This document shows positions 39,668 to 48,062 of a stretch of 64,000 nucleotides of DNA, in pieces. Under the pieces are notes generated by a model. The model did not search any database. It was not told where the DNA came from and saw nothing but the letters and a program-made list of their open reading frames with translations. The position numbers and the translations under genes are program-made. Source of the DNA: Streptomyces sp. 6-11-2 (GTDB lineage: Bacteria > Actinomycetota > Actinomycetes > Streptomycetales > Streptomycetaceae); contig NZ_BJOR01000001.1 in NCBI RefSeq assembly GCF_006540305.1, forward strand, positions 1,054,001 through 1,118,000, in the 5' to 3' direction. Numbering within the stretch: position 1 is the first letter of the stretch; each line of letters opens with the position of its first letter.

Positions 39668-41287
39668 TTACCGCGCCCGCTGTACCCGCCGTTCGTCCCA
39701 CACCGGCTCCGGGGTCTCGCGGACCCGGCCGTCGCTGCCGAAGACGAGGAACCGGTCGAAGGAGCGGGCGAACCAGCGGTCGTGGGTGACCGCGAGGACC
39801 GTGCCCTCGAAGGCCTCCAGGCCTTCCTGGAGGGCCTCGGCGGAATCCAGGTCGAGGTTGTCGGTCGGCTCGTCCAGGAGCAGCGCGGTGGCGCCCGCCA
39901 GCTCCAGCAGCAGGATCTGGAACCGGGCCTGCTGACCGCCGGAGAGCCGGTCGAAGGTCTGTTCGGCCTGGCCGGTCAGTTCGTAGCGGCGCAGCCGGGA
40001 CATCGCGGCGCCGCGGTCCTGGGAGTGCTCCTTCCACAGGATGTCCAGCAGGGTGCGGCCCACCAGCTCGGGGTGTGCGTGGGTCTGGGCGAAGTGCCCG
40101 GGGACCACCCGCGCGCCGAGCTTCCACGCGCCGGTGTGCGCCACGTCCTCGCCGGCCAGCAACCGCAGGAAGTGCGACTTGCCGGAGCCGTTGGAGCCGA
40201 GCACCGCGACGCGTTCGCCGTAGAAGACCTCCAGGTCGAAGGGCTGCATCAGGCCGGTCAGCTCCAGGCCCTGGCAGGTGACGGCCCGGACGCCGGTGCG
40301 GCCGCCCTTCAGGCGCATCCGGATGTCCTGCTCACGCGGCGGCTCCGGCGGCGGACCGGCCTCCTCGAACTTGCGCAGCCGGGTCTGGGCGGCCTGGTAG
40401 CGGGAGGCCAGTTCATGGCTGACGGTGGCGGCCTGCCGCAGGTTCAGCACCAGCTTCTTCAGCTGCGCGTGCTTCTCGTCCCAGCGCCTGCGCAACTCCT
40501 CGAAGCGGGCGAAGCGCTGGCGCCGGGCCTCGTGGTAGGTGGCGAAACCGCCGCCGTGCACCCAGGCGTCGGCGCCGGCCGGGCCGGGTTCGAGGGAGAC
40601 GATCCGGTCGGCGGCGCGGGCGAGGAGTTCACGGTCGTGGGAGACGAAGAGCACCGTCTTGCGGGTCTCCTTCAGACGCTCCTCCAGCCAGCGCTTGCCG
40701 GGCACGTCGAGGTAGTTGTCCGGCTCGTCGAGCAGCAGCACCTCGTCCGTGCCGCGCAGCAGCGCCTCCAGCACCAGCCGCTTCTGCTCGCCGCCGGACA
40801 GCGTGCGCACCTCCCGCCACTGCGCCTTGTCGTAGGGCATGCCGAGAGCGGCCGTGGTGCACATGTCCCACAGCGTCTCGGCCTCGTAGCCGCGTGCCTC
40901 CGCCCAGTCGGCCAGCGCCTGCGCGTACTGGAGCTGGGCGGCCTCGTCGTCGACGGTCATGATGGCGTGCTCGGCCGTGTCGACGGCCCGCGCGGCCTCC
41001 CTCACCCGCGGCGGCGCGACCGACACGAGCAGGTCGCGCACGGTCGTCTCGTCCCGCACCGACCCCACGAACTGCCGCATCACGCCGAGACCGCCGCCGA
41101 CGGTCACGGTGCCGCCGTGCGGCTTCAGCTCGCCGGAGACCATGCGGAGCAGGGTGGTCTTGCCGGCGCCGTTCGGTCCGACGAGGGCCACGGCGGCCCC
41201 CTCTCCCACCCGGAAGGACACATCGCCGAGCAGCGTCCTCCCGTCGGGGAGGTTGTACTCCAGGTGCGCGGCTTCCAGATGTCCCAT
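39668..41287 (-). CDS. ABC-F family ATPase
   Basis: 539-aa protein with two ATP-binding cassettes and no membrane segments. ABC1 has Walker A VGPNGAGKTT (37-46), signature LSGGEQKR and Walker B LLLDEPDNYLD (near 195). An interdomain linker of about 250-325 is rich in Arg and Lys (ARRQRFARFEELRRRWDEKHAQLKKL), the segment that reaches the ribosome in ABC-F proteins. ABC2 has GSNGSGKSH, LSGGQQAR and LLLDEPTDNLD. This is a translation or ribosome-protection type factor (EttA/Uup or antibiotic resistance); which cannot be said. Walker A of ABC2 has Ser-His instead of the usual Ser/Thr-Thr. It converges on the Balon-like gene. Confidence 0.88.
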   Translation of the reverse strand: MGHLEAAHLEYNLPDGRTLLGDVSFRVGEGAAVALVGPNGAGKTTLLRMVSGELKPHGGTVTVGGGLGVMRQFVGSVRDETTVRDLLVSVAPPRVREAARAVDTAEHAIMTVDDEAAQLQYAQALADWAEARGYEAETLWDMCTTAALGMPYDKAQWREVRTLSGGEQKRLVLEALLRGTDEVLLLDEPDNYLDVPGKRWLEERLKETRKTVLFVSHDRELLARAADRIVSLEPGPAGADAWVHGGGFATYHEARRQRFARFEELRRRWDEKHAQLKKLVLNLRQAATVSHELASRYQAAQTRLRKFEEAGPPPEPPREQDIRMRLKGGRTGVRAVTCQGLELTGLMQPFDLEVFYGERVAVLGSNGSGKSHFLRLLAGEDVAHTGAWKLGARVVPGHFAQTHAHPELVGRTLLDILWKEHSQDRGAAMSRLRRYELTGQAEQTFDRLSGGQQARFQILLLELAGATALLLDEPTDNLDLDSAEALQEGLEAFEGTVLAVTHDRWFARSFDRFLVFGSDGRVRETPEPVWDERRVQRAR

Positions 41288-41329
41288 GGTCAGGCATTCT
41301 GGTCGCGGCCGTACGGGACGGGCAAACGC

Positions 41330-41983
41330 TTATCCGAAGTCCACGGGCCGTCCGGTCGGGCCGCTCTCCCGCGCCGGGGTGACGACCGCGTCCGCCCACG
41401 TCAAGGCCGTCCATCCGGCGTCGGCCGAGCCCTGGAGGACCACCACGCCGGTGTTCTCCAGGGGGTGGGTGGCGGCGAACTCCACGTCGAGGTTGCGGGC
41501 GCGGACCGCGGTCCACAGGCGGATGGCAGCGCCGTGACTGACCATGGCGACGGTTCCGGCACCGTCCGCGGTGGCCTCGGCGACGACCGCGTCGTAGCGG
41601 GCCAGCACCTCGGTGCCGCTCTCGCCGCCGGGCATGCGCGTCCGGGTGTCACCGGCGGCCCAGCCCAGCAGCGTGCGCATGTAGACCTGTCCGCGCTCGG
41701 AGTCGCCGGGCTCCGTCTCCAGGTCGCCCGCCGACACCTCGCGGATGCCGTCGCGGACGATCACGTCGAGTCCGCGGACGGCGGCCAGGGGCCCGGCGGT
41801 GAGCTGGGTGCGGATCAGCGTGGAGGCGTAGAGCGCTTCGATGTCCTCGCCGGCGAGTGCCCGCGGCAGCGCGGCCGCCTGCCGTTCGCCGAGCCCGGTC
41901 AGGCCCGGCCCGGGGATCCGCGTGTCCAGCAGGTGGCCCACGTTGGAGGGGGTCTGGGCATGGCGGATGAGGAGCAGACGCAT
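41330..41983 (-). CDS. Histidine phosphatase family protein
   Basis: 217-aa phosphatase of the phosphoglycerate-mutase superfamily. The phosphohistidine motif LIRHAQT is at residues 5-11 (His8). The second catalytic His is in VAMVSHGAAIRLW, and ASTLIRTQLTAGPLA supplies a phosphate-binding Arg. The usual Glu lies in REVSAGDLE. The substrate is unknown. It lies 42 bases upstream of the ABC-F gene on the same strand, and is divergent from the PAP2/DAGK gene (74-base gap). Ribosome binding site AGGGAC is upstream of the ATG. Confidence 0.86.
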   Translation of the reverse strand: MRLLLIRHAQTPSNVGHLLDTRIPGPGLTGLGERQAAALPRALAGEDIEALYASTLIRTQLTAGPLAAVRGLDVIVRDGIREVSAGDLETEPGDSERGQVYMRTLLGWAAGDTRTRMPGGESGTEVLARYDAVVAEATADGAGTVAMVSHGAAIRLWTAVRARNLDVEFAATHPLENTGVVVLQGSADAGWTALTWADAVVTPARESGPTGRPVDFG

Positions 41984-42057
41984 GCAAGGGTCCCTGAAGG
42001 CGGCCGGTGCCGCCCCTCACACACAAGAAACGGCGACTTCAGGGTAACGGTCCCCGT

Positions 42058-43551
42058 ATGAGCCCAGACGTCGACCTCACCGTCCCGAAGACCGGCGCCC
42101 GCGCCGTCCTGAAGCGCCTGACGGCCCTGGACGGCCGGCTGTTCGAGTTCGCGGCCGAGCGCCGCTGGCCCGGTGCCGGACCCGTGCTGCCGAGGCTGAG
42201 CCGGGCCGCGAACCACGGCGTGCTGTGGTGCGCGGCGGCGGCCGCCATCAGCGCGAGCCGCACCCCGAGGGCCCGCCGGGCCGCCGTCCGCGGCCTGGCC
42301 TCCCTGAGCCTTGCGTCCCTGACCGTCAACACCCTGGGCAAACGCTCGGTGCGCCGCGACCGGCCGGTCCTGGACCCCGTCCCGATCATGCGGCGGCTCA
42401 AGCGGCAGCCGTTCACCACGTCCTTCCCGTCCGGGCACGCGGCGTCCGCGGCCGCCTTCGCGACCGGCGTCGCCCTGGAGTCCACGGCCTGGGGCGCGGC
42501 GGTGGCCCCGGTCGCCGCGTCGGTGGCGCTCTCGCGCGTCTACACCGGCGTCCACTTCCCGAGCGACGTGCTGGCGGGTGCCGCACTGGGCGCGGGCGTC
42601 GCGTTCGCGGTACGCGCCCTGGTGCCCACCCGCGCCCAGACCGGCCCGCCGCCCCACCCCCGCGCCGACCTGCCGGCGCTTCCCGGCGGCGCGGGCCTGG
42701 TCCTGGTGGCCAACCGGGCCTCCGGCACCGCGGACCGCGCCGGCGCGCTGCGGGACGTACTGCCGGAGGCGGACGTCGTCGAGTGCGAGCCGGAAGAGGT
42801 CCAGGCCGAGCTGGAGAAGGCGGCGGACCGCGCCCGGGTGCTCGGGGTGTGCGGCGGCGACGGCACCGTGAACGCGGCCGCCGAGATCGCCCTGCGCCGC
42901 GGCCTGCCGCTCGCGGTGCTGCCCGGCGGCACGCTCAACCACTTCGCCTACGACCTCGGCGTGGAGGACGCCCGGGCCCTCGGCCGGGCCCTGGAGCACG
43001 GTCACGGCGTGCGCGTGGACGTGGGCCGCTTCCGCTCCGGGAGCAAGCGGGGCGTCTTCCTCAACACCTTCAGCCTCGGCCTGTACCCGGAGCTGGTGCG
43101 CGAGCGCGAGCGCTGGTCCGGCCGGATCGGCAGCTGGCCGGCCGGGGTGCTGGCGACGCTGAAGGTGCTGCGCGCCGACCGCCATCCGCTGCGGGCGGTG
43201 GTGCGGGGCCGCTCCCACCCGCTGTGGCTGCTGTTCGCCGGAAACGGCACGTACCACCGCATGGGGCTCGCCCCGGGCCGCCGGCTCGACCTGACGGACG
43301 GGAAGCTCGACGTCCGGGTGGTGCACGGGGGCCGCAGGCCGGCGCTGCGCCTGCTGTCCGCGGCCCTGGCCGGCCCGCTGACGCGGTCCCCCGCCCACGC
43401 CGCGGTCCAGGTGGCCCGGCTGCGCCTGACCGGTGTCGCGCCCGGCACGCTGCTCGCCCACGACGGCGAGGTGATGGAGGCGGAGGACGAGCTGTGGCTG
43501 GAGAAGCTGCCCGAGGCGCTGGCGGTGTACCGGCCGCTGCCAGGAGACTGA
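42058..43551 (+). CDS. PAP2 phosphatase fused to a diacylglycerol-kinase domain
   Basis: 497-aa two-domain lipid enzyme. The N-terminal PAP2 domain (about 20-200) shows KRSVRRDRP, PSGHAASAAAFATG (Ser125-Gly-His127) and SRVYTGVHFPSDVLAG, with several membrane helices. The C-terminal lipid-kinase domain (about 220-495) has VLVANRASGTADR and GVCGGDGTVNAAAEIALRR (Gly266-Gly-Asp-Gly-Thr270), then PLAVLPGGTLNHFAYDLG. It can in principle dephosphorylate one lipid and phosphorylate another. The start at 42058 has TAACGG seven bases before the ATG and no clear Shine-Dalgarno, so it may be leaderless. A short inverted repeat CCGGATG / CATCCGG (43571-43602) follows the stop. Confidence 0.88.
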   Translation: MSPDVDLTVPKTGARAVLKRLTALDGRLFEFAAERRWPGAGPVLPRLSRAANHGVLWCAAAAAISASRTPRARRAAVRGLASLSLASLTVNTLGKRSVRRDRPVLDPVPIMRRLKRQPFTTSFPSGHAASAAAFATGVALESTAWGAAVAPVAASVALSRVYTGVHFPSDVLAGAALGAGVAFAVRALVPTRAQTGPPPHPRADLPALPGGAGLVLVANRASGTADRAGALRDVLPEADVVECEPEEVQAELEKAADRARVLGVCGGDGTVNAAAEIALRRGLPLAVLPGGTLNHFAYDLGVEDARALGRALEHGHGVRVDVGRFRSGSKRGVFLNTFSLGLYPELVRERERWSGRIGSWPAGVLATLKVLRADRHPLRAVVRGRSHPLWLLFAGNGTYHRMGLAPGRRLDLTDGKLDVRVVHGGRRPALRLLSAALAGPLTRSPAHAAVQVARLRLTGVAPGTLLAHDGEVMEAEDELWLEKLPEALAVYRPLPGD

Positions 43552-43677
43552 CCACCCACCCGCCGCCTGTCCGGATGCTGAAATCAGGGTCTCACCATCC
43601 GGCACGGAGGCGTACCGTGATCCGTACCGCCCGGGGCCGCGGGCCCACGGGGTCAGGGGACGAGAAGGGGTACAGCC

Positions 43678-44496
43678 ATGCCGAAGCGGGAGACGGCCGT
43701 CTACACGCACGGGCACCACGAGTCCGTGCTGCGTTCGCACACCTGGCGCACCGCCGCCAACTCCGCGGCCTACCTGCTCGGCTCGCTCCGGCCGCACATG
43801 AAGATCCTCGACATCGGCTGCGGTCCCGGCACCATCACCGCCGACCTGGCGGCCCTCGTCCCCCAAGGGCACGTCACAGGTGTCGACCGGGCGCCCGGCG
43901 TCCTGGAGCAGGCGCGCGCCACGGCCGCCGGGCGGGGCCTGGCCAACGTCGACTTCGCGGTGGCCGACGTCCACGCCCTCGACCATCCCGACGACACGTT
44001 CTGCGTCGTCCACGCCCACCAGGTGCTCCAGCACGTGGGCGACCCCGTGCAGGCGCTGCGCGAGATGCGGCGGGTGACGAAGCCGGGCGGGTACATCGCC
44101 GTCCGCGACGCGGACTACGCGGCGATGACCTGGCACCCGCGGGTGCCGGGGCTGGACGACTGGCTGGACCTGTACCGGCGGGTCGCCCGCGCCAACGGGG
44201 GTGAGCCGGACGCCGGACGCCGGCTGCGGTCCTGGGCGCTGGCGGCCGGCTTCACCGACGTCACGGCCGGCTCCAGCACCTGGACCTACGCCACCGAGGA
44301 CGAGCGCGCCTGGTGGAGCGGGCTCTGGGCCGACCGCACCGTGGCGTCGGCGTACGCCGAGCGCGCCGTCGCGGGCGGACACGCGACCGAGGAGCGGTTG
44401 CGGGCCGTGTCGGCGGCGTGGCGGGAGTGGGGTGAGCGGCACGACGGCTGGTTCGCGGTCCTGCACGGGGAGATCCTGTGCCGCAAGGAAGGCTGA
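43678..44496 (+). CDS. Class I SAM-dependent methyltransferase
   Basis: 272-aa UbiE/Methyltransf_25-type protein. Motif I LDIGCGPGTITADLAALV is at about 44-61; acidic loop VTGVDRAPGVLEQARATA; post-II CVVHAHQVLQHVGDPVQALREMRRVTKPGGYIAVRD. The C-terminal half (WLDLYRRVARANGGEPDAG; SWALAAGFTDVTAGSSTWTY) is the substrate part, resembling small-molecule methyltransferases of actinomycetes. The substrate is unknown. ATG is preceded by GAAGGGG. The gene converges on gvpK. Confidence 0.84.
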   Translation: MPKRETAVYTHGHHESVLRSHTWRTAANSAAYLLGSLRPHMKILDIGCGPGTITADLAALVPQGHVTGVDRAPGVLEQARATAAGRGLANVDFAVADVHALDHPDDTFCVVHAHQVLQHVGDPVQALREMRRVTKPGGYIAVRDADYAAMTWHPRVPGLDDWLDLYRRVARANGGEPDAGRRLRSWALAAGFTDVTAGSSTWTYATEDERAWWSGLWADRTVASAYAERAVAGGHATEERLRAVSAAWREWGERHDGWFAVLHGEILCRKEG

Positions 44497-44548
44497 TTCC
44501 GCAGCTCTCCCCGGGACCTCTCCCCCGTTCCCTGCCGTTCGTGAAGCG

Positions 44549-44830
44549 TCACTCCCGGGGAAGCAGGGGTCCCAGCGGTCCGAGGTCCAGATTCAGGTCC
44601 TCGGGCCGCAGCCCGTAGCGGTCGCGCAGTTCGGCCATGCGGTCCTCCAGGAGCATGAGCGTGAGACCGATCCGCTCCTCCTGGTCCTCGCTCAGGTCCC
44701 CCTCGTCGAAGCGGCGCAGCGCCTGCCGCTCCATGAGCTGGCGCAGCAGTTCCACAACGGTGAGCACGAGTTTCACCAGGTCCCGCTCGACCGTGTCGGG
44801 CTCCAGATCCAGTCGCTTGCGCGGAGGCAC
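44549..44830 (-). CDS. gvpK: Gas vesicle protein GvpK
   Basis: 93-aa helical protein of the GvpK family, last gene of the gas-vesicle operon. Characteristic: VERDLVKLVLTVVELLRQLMERQALRRFDEGDLSEDQEERIGLTLMLLEDRMAEL. GvpK is needed for vesicle formation, with unclear direct role. The start is GTG at 44830, two bases past the gvpS stop. The tail DLNLDLGPLGPLLP is usual. Confidence 0.93.
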   Translation of the reverse strand: MPPRKRLDLEPDTVERDLVKLVLTVVELLRQLMERQALRRFDEGDLSEDQEERIGLTLMLLEDRMAELRDRYGLRPEDLNLDLGPLGPLLPRE

Positions 44831-44832
44831 GG

Positions 44833-45015
44833 CTACTCCTCGAAGGGCGAGGGCACTTGGGCGTTCACCGAGCTGATCAGCGCGTTCAGGTCGATGCGGA
44901 CGAGGTCCACGTCGGCGATGCGCAGGGTGATGTCCCCGGTGATGACGACACCGCCGGCCAGCAGCCGGTCGAGTAGGTCGACCAGGGCGATCTCACGGCG
45001 TTCGACGACCGTCAT
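44833..45015 (-). CDS. gvpS: Gas vesicle protein GvpS (GvpA/J family)
   Basis: 60-aa protein: REIALVDLLDRLLAGGVVITGDITLRIADVDLVRIDLNALISSV. This is the amphipathic helix-strand-strand-helix core of the GvpA/GvpJ/GvpM/GvpS family, without extensions. Minor shell or nucleation protein. The ATG overlaps the gvpL stop (ATGA at 45012-45015). Confidence 0.92.
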   Translation of the reverse strand: MTVVERREIALVDLLDRLLAGGVVITGDITLRIADVDLVRIDLNALISSVNAQVPSPFEE

Positions 45016-45773
45016 GCCTCCTCCCCCGCGAAGGAGTACGCCGCCCAGGGCCCGGTGAGTTCCACGCGCAGCCCCGGCACGTCGTCCTTCGTGCGGTCCA
45101 CGAGTTCCACGAACTCCTCGGAGTCGCCGCGCGGCACCAGGTAGGCGGCGTTGAGCACGTTCCGACCCGCCGTGCCGCCGGCGAGAGCGGGGTGCTGCGG
45201 GGCGTGCAGCCGGGACTCCTCGGCGAAGGCGGAGAGCTGCTCGTGCAGCCGGGTCGCGAAGGTCTCCGCCTTCTGCCACAGGTCCTCGCCCGCCCGGGTC
45301 TGCTGCCGCCGCTGCCGCAGGTAGTCCCGGCCCGAGGCGGCCTTGGGCACGGGCTGCGCGGCCTGCTGAGGCTGCTCGGTCTCGGCGTAGATCTTCACGC
45401 CCCACTCCACACGCCCCTCCAGCCGGTCCAGGGTGTGGCGGATGTGGTCCTCGCGGGCCTCGATCATCGTGCGCACGGCGCTGTCGTCCCGGAAGACGGT
45501 GGCGAGCCTCAGCGGCAGCGGTGTGGTGACGACGGTCAGCGCGTCGATGACGCCCTGGTGGGCGCGGGCGGTGGCGGCGAGCCAGTCGAGGTCCTCCAGA
45601 TGGGAGCGCAACGGCTCCTCGGCGAAGTCCCGCTCGGGCACCTCGCTGACGACGGCGACCAGGCCGTGGTGGTTGAGCTGCTTGGCCGGAGCGCCCGCCA
45701 CCCCGGTCAGCTCCGCCTGGAGAGGCGCGCCGAGGGGCCGGCAGACGGCGTAGACGTACCGCAGTCCGGTCAT
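45012..45773 (-). CDS. gvpL: Gas vesicle protein GvpL (GvpF/GvpL family)
   Basis: 253-aa protein of the GvpF/L family, two-domain accessory proteins that bind GvpA and likely nucleate assembly. Typical segments: YVYAVCRPLGAPLQ, GLVAVVSEVPERDF, VVTTPLPLRLATVFRDD, GRVEWGVKIYAE, NAAYLVPRGDSEEFVELVD, LTGPWAAYSFAGEE. The helical middle (QRRQQTRAGEDLWQKAETFATRLHEQL) is as usual. The ATG overlaps the gvpJ stop (ATGA). Confidence 0.92.
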   Translation of the reverse strand: MTGLRYVYAVCRPLGAPLQAELTGVAGAPAKQLNHHGLVAVVSEVPERDFAEEPLRSHLEDLDWLAATARAHQGVIDALTVVTTPLPLRLATVFRDDSAVRTMIEAREDHIRHTLDRLEGRVEWGVKIYAETEQPQQAAQPVPKAASGRDYLRQRRQQTRAGEDLWQKAETFATRLHEQLSAFAEESRLHAPQHPALAGGTAGRNVLNAAYLVPRGDSEEFVELVDRTKDDVPGLRVELTGPWAAYSFAGEEA

Positions 45774-46156
45774 GGTGCCTCCTTGCGGGCACGGTCCTGG
45801 TCCACGCGGCCCCGCTCCAGGCGGTCCGGCTCCGGTCGGCCGCGGTCCAGCTCCAGTTCCTCCAGCCGCGCCAGCCGCTCGCGCAGCTCCGCGTTCTCCC
45901 GGGCGAGTTCGTCGCGGCGGGCGCGGGACGAGAGCGCCGGGTCGGTCTCCCACCAGTCGATACCCATCTCCTTGGCCTTGTCGACCGAGGCGACGACGAG
46001 CCGGAGCTTGACGGTGAGCAGTTCGATGTCGAGCAGGTTGATGCGGATGTCGCCCGCGATGACGATGCCCTTGTCGAGCACGCGCTCGAGAATGTCGGCG
46101 AGGTTGGCCCCGCCGCTCGGGCCGTACGGTTCGGGCAGTCGGCTGGGCGTCGTCAT
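45770..46156 (-). CDS. gvpJ: Gas vesicle protein GvpJ
   Basis: 128-aa GvpA-family protein: ANLADILERVLDKGIVIAGDIRINLLDIELLTVKLRLVVASVDKAKEMGIDWW is the conserved core, with a charged C-terminal coiled coil (RDELARENAELRERLARLEELEL) that GvpA lacks in its classical short form. It is a probable tip or nucleation component. The ATG overlaps the gvpZ stop (ATGA at 46153-46156). Confidence 0.92.
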   Translation of the reverse strand: MTTPSRLPEPYGPSGGANLADILERVLDKGIVIAGDIRINLLDIELLTVKLRLVVASVDKAKEMGIDWWETDPALSSRARRDELARENAELRERLARLEELELDRGRPEPDRLERGRVDQDRARKEAP

Positions 46157-47301
46157 CGGCGGCCCCCGCCCTCGGCGTACTCGTACTCGGGCTCCTCTTC
46201 TTCCTCGTCCTCGTAGTACTCGGGCTCTTCACCGTCCCCGGGCTCGTACTCCTCGTCTTCCTCCGCCTCGGGCTCCTCCTCGTTCTCCTCCTCTTCGTAC
46301 TCGCCGTTCTCCTCCTCGGCGTACGGGCCCTCCTCCTCGTTCTCCTCGTACGGCTGCTCCTCTTCCTGGTTCTCGTCCTCGTAGCCGTTCTCCTCCTCGG
46401 CCTCCTGCTCCTCCTCGGAGACCGCGTCCTCGTGGCTGCGCACGACCTCGCCGTCACGGATCTCGCCGCGCCAGCCCTCGTCGGCCTCTCCCTTGAGGGT
46501 GATGAACCGGACGTAGTTCTTCAGGTCCAGCCGGGCGCGGCGGCCCTGGGCCCGCCAGATGTTCCCGGTCTTCTCGAACAATCCGCTCGGGTAGTACTCC
46601 ATGACCAGCAGGACCCGGGTGAGGTTCTCTTCGAGACGGTGGAAGGAGACGACGCCCTTCGTGGTGCCCTTCGCGCCCTCCGACGTCCACTGGATGCGCT
46701 GGTCGGCCACCTGCTCGGTGGTGTGGGCCTTCCAGCTTCGGCTGGACCAGAACACCTTCAACTGCCAGTCGGAGGAGGTGTCGTCGGCGCGGCTCGCGCT
46801 CTTGACGCCCTTGGCGAAGGTGCTGAAGTCCTGGAACTGGGTCCACTGGTCGTAGGCGGTGCGCAGCGGCACGCCGACATCGACGGACTCGATGATGACG
46901 GTGGGCTTGTTGCCCCCGCCGCGCTTGCGCTTGCCCCCGCCGCCACCGAGGTTCCTCAGCACGCCCATGACGCTGTCCTTGGCGCGGGAGGCGCCCAGCT
47001 CCAGGACCGAGCGCACCGGGCCCTTGCCCTCGGCGGCCTTGCGTCCGGCGTCGAGGGCGAGCTTGACGAAGCCCGGGCTGTTGCCCTCGGCGATGTCGTT
47101 GAGCATGCCGGTGGTCTCGCCGAGCTTGCGGCCGAAACCGACCAGGAGCCGCTGGGCCTGGGCGCCGAGGTAGTCCTGCACCTCGGCCTTGAGCCGGTCG
47201 GCGGCCTCGCTGTGGGCGAGGTCGCTCAGCGGACTTTCCTTCGCCGCGCCGCGCGCCGCGCCGCCGGCCGCGGAGGTCGCGGATCCGAGGGCCCCGGTCA
47301 T
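46153..47301 (-). CDS. gvpZ: Gas-vesicle-cluster SRPBCC protein GvpZ with acidic tail
   Basis: 382-aa protein. Residues 1-115 are a helical region that ends in a GGGGGKRKRGGG hinge. An SRPBCC (START/PYR1-like) domain covers about 133-275 (VIIESVDVGVPLRTAYDQWTQFQDFSTFAKGV; IQWTSEGAKGTTKGVVSFH). Residues about 291-376 are a nearly pure Glu/Asp/Tyr/Asn tail without Lys or Arg after about 292. The closing GGGRR is the only basic part. Proteins of this form are a regular member of Streptomyces gas-vesicle clusters, with unknown biochemical role. The ATG overlaps the gvpY stop. The acidic tail and the basic tail of the neighbouring GvpY are an obvious possible contact. Confidence 0.85.
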   Translation of the reverse strand: MTGALGSATSAAGGAARGAAKESPLSDLAHSEAADRLKAEVQDYLGAQAQRLLVGFGRKLGETTGMLNDIAEGNSPGFVKLALDAGRKAAEGKGPVRSVLELGASRAKDSVMGVLRNLGGGGGKRKRGGGNKPTVIIESVDVGVPLRTAYDQWTQFQDFSTFAKGVKSASRADDTSSDWQLKVFWSSRSWKAHTTEQVADQRIQWTSEGAKGTTKGVVSFHRLEENLTRVLLVMEYYPSGLFEKTGNIWRAQGRRARLDLKNYVRFITLKGEADEGWRGEIRDGEVVRSHEDAVSEEEQEAEEENGYEDENQEEEQPYEENEEEGPYAEEENGEYEEEENEEEPEAEEDEEYEPGDGEEPEYYEDEEEEEPEYEYAEGGGRR

Positions 47302-48062
47302 CGGTCACCACCACCCTTCGGCCGCCGGGAGCGGGCGGCGCCGGTCGCGCCGCCGGCCGTGGCCGTCCTCTTCGCGGCCGTCCTTCCGGTCGCGGTCTTC
47401 TTCGCCGCCGTCTTCCTGGCGGGAGCCTTCTTCGCGGCGGCCCTCTTCGCGGGGGCCTTCTTGGCAGGAGCCTTCTTCGCCGCTTCCTTCCGGGCCGGTG
47501 CACCCTCCGGCGCCTTCCTGGCGGCCTTCTTCGGGGGCGCCTTCTTCGCCGGCCCCTTCTTCGCGGGGGCCTTCCCGGCGGCTTCCTCGCGGGCCGGTCC
47601 GCCGCGGTCCTCGTCCTCGCCCCGGGGCTCCCCCTCGGCCTCGCGGCCCTCCCCCCGGTCCTCGTACTCGTCCTCGTACTCGTCGTACTCGTCCGTGTAC
47701 GTGTCCTCCCCCTCGGGCTCCTCGTCTCCGCCGGGCTGCGGTGCGACGCCGGCGAGCTCGTCGCGGATCTGGGCGGTCCGCCCGTGCAGCCGGTCGGCGA
47801 GCGCGGTCATCTGCCGTTCGGCCATGGCCCCCGAAGCCGCCTTGCCCACCCCCTTCAGGTCCTCGCGCAGCTGGTCGCCGATCTCCTTGAGCTGCGGGTT
47901 GTTCATCAGCTGCTGGTTGACCAGCTGCGCGATCCCGCTCGGACCGAGGTTCAGCTTCTTGCCGGCCACCAGGCTGCCCAGCGAGAGGGCGAGTTTCGCC
48001 TTCTTCGTCCGTCCCAGGAGGTAACCGACCCCTATCGCGAGGCCGAGTCCCACTTTGTTCAT
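47298..48062 (-). CDS. gvpY: Gas-vesicle-cluster protein GvpY with histone-like tail
   Basis: 254-aa protein in three parts. Residues 1-100 are a helical domain (MNKVGLGLAIGVGYLLGRTKKAKLALSLGSLVAGKK; NPQLKEIGDQLREDLKGVGKAASGAMAERQMTALADRL) with an amphipathic start that may touch a membrane. Residues about 113-152 are acidic (DEYDEYEDEYEDRGE). Residues about 164-249 are a histone-H1/HupS-like Lys/Ala/Pro tail (KKAPAKKAPAKRAAAKKAPARK). The tail could bind nucleic acid or the acidic tail of GvpZ. The ATG overlaps the gvpG stop. GvpY is characteristic of the Streptomyces type of cluster. Confidence 0.85.
   Translation of the reverse strand: MNKVGLGLAIGVGYLLGRTKKAKLALSLGSLVAGKKLNLGPSGIAQLVNQQLMNNPQLKEIGDQLREDLKGVGKAASGAMAERQMTALADRLHGRTAQIRDELAGVAPQPGGDEEPEGEDTYTDEYDEYEDEYEDRGEGREAEGEPRGEDEDRGGPAREEAAGKAPAKKGPAKKAPPKKAARKAPEGAPARKEAAKKAPAKKAPAKRAAAKKAPARKTAAKKTATGRTAAKRTATAGGATGAARSRRPKGGGDR

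Noticed and set aside
43669..43674. GGGTAC as a third SigB-type -10 box before the methyltransferase
   Set aside because: It is only three bases from the ATG at 43678, too close for a transcription start in front of the codon.
46170..46440. CTCCTC/CTCGTC-rich stretch looking like a microsatellite
   Set aside because: It is the coding sequence for the Glu/Asp-rich tail of GvpZ, in frame throughout.
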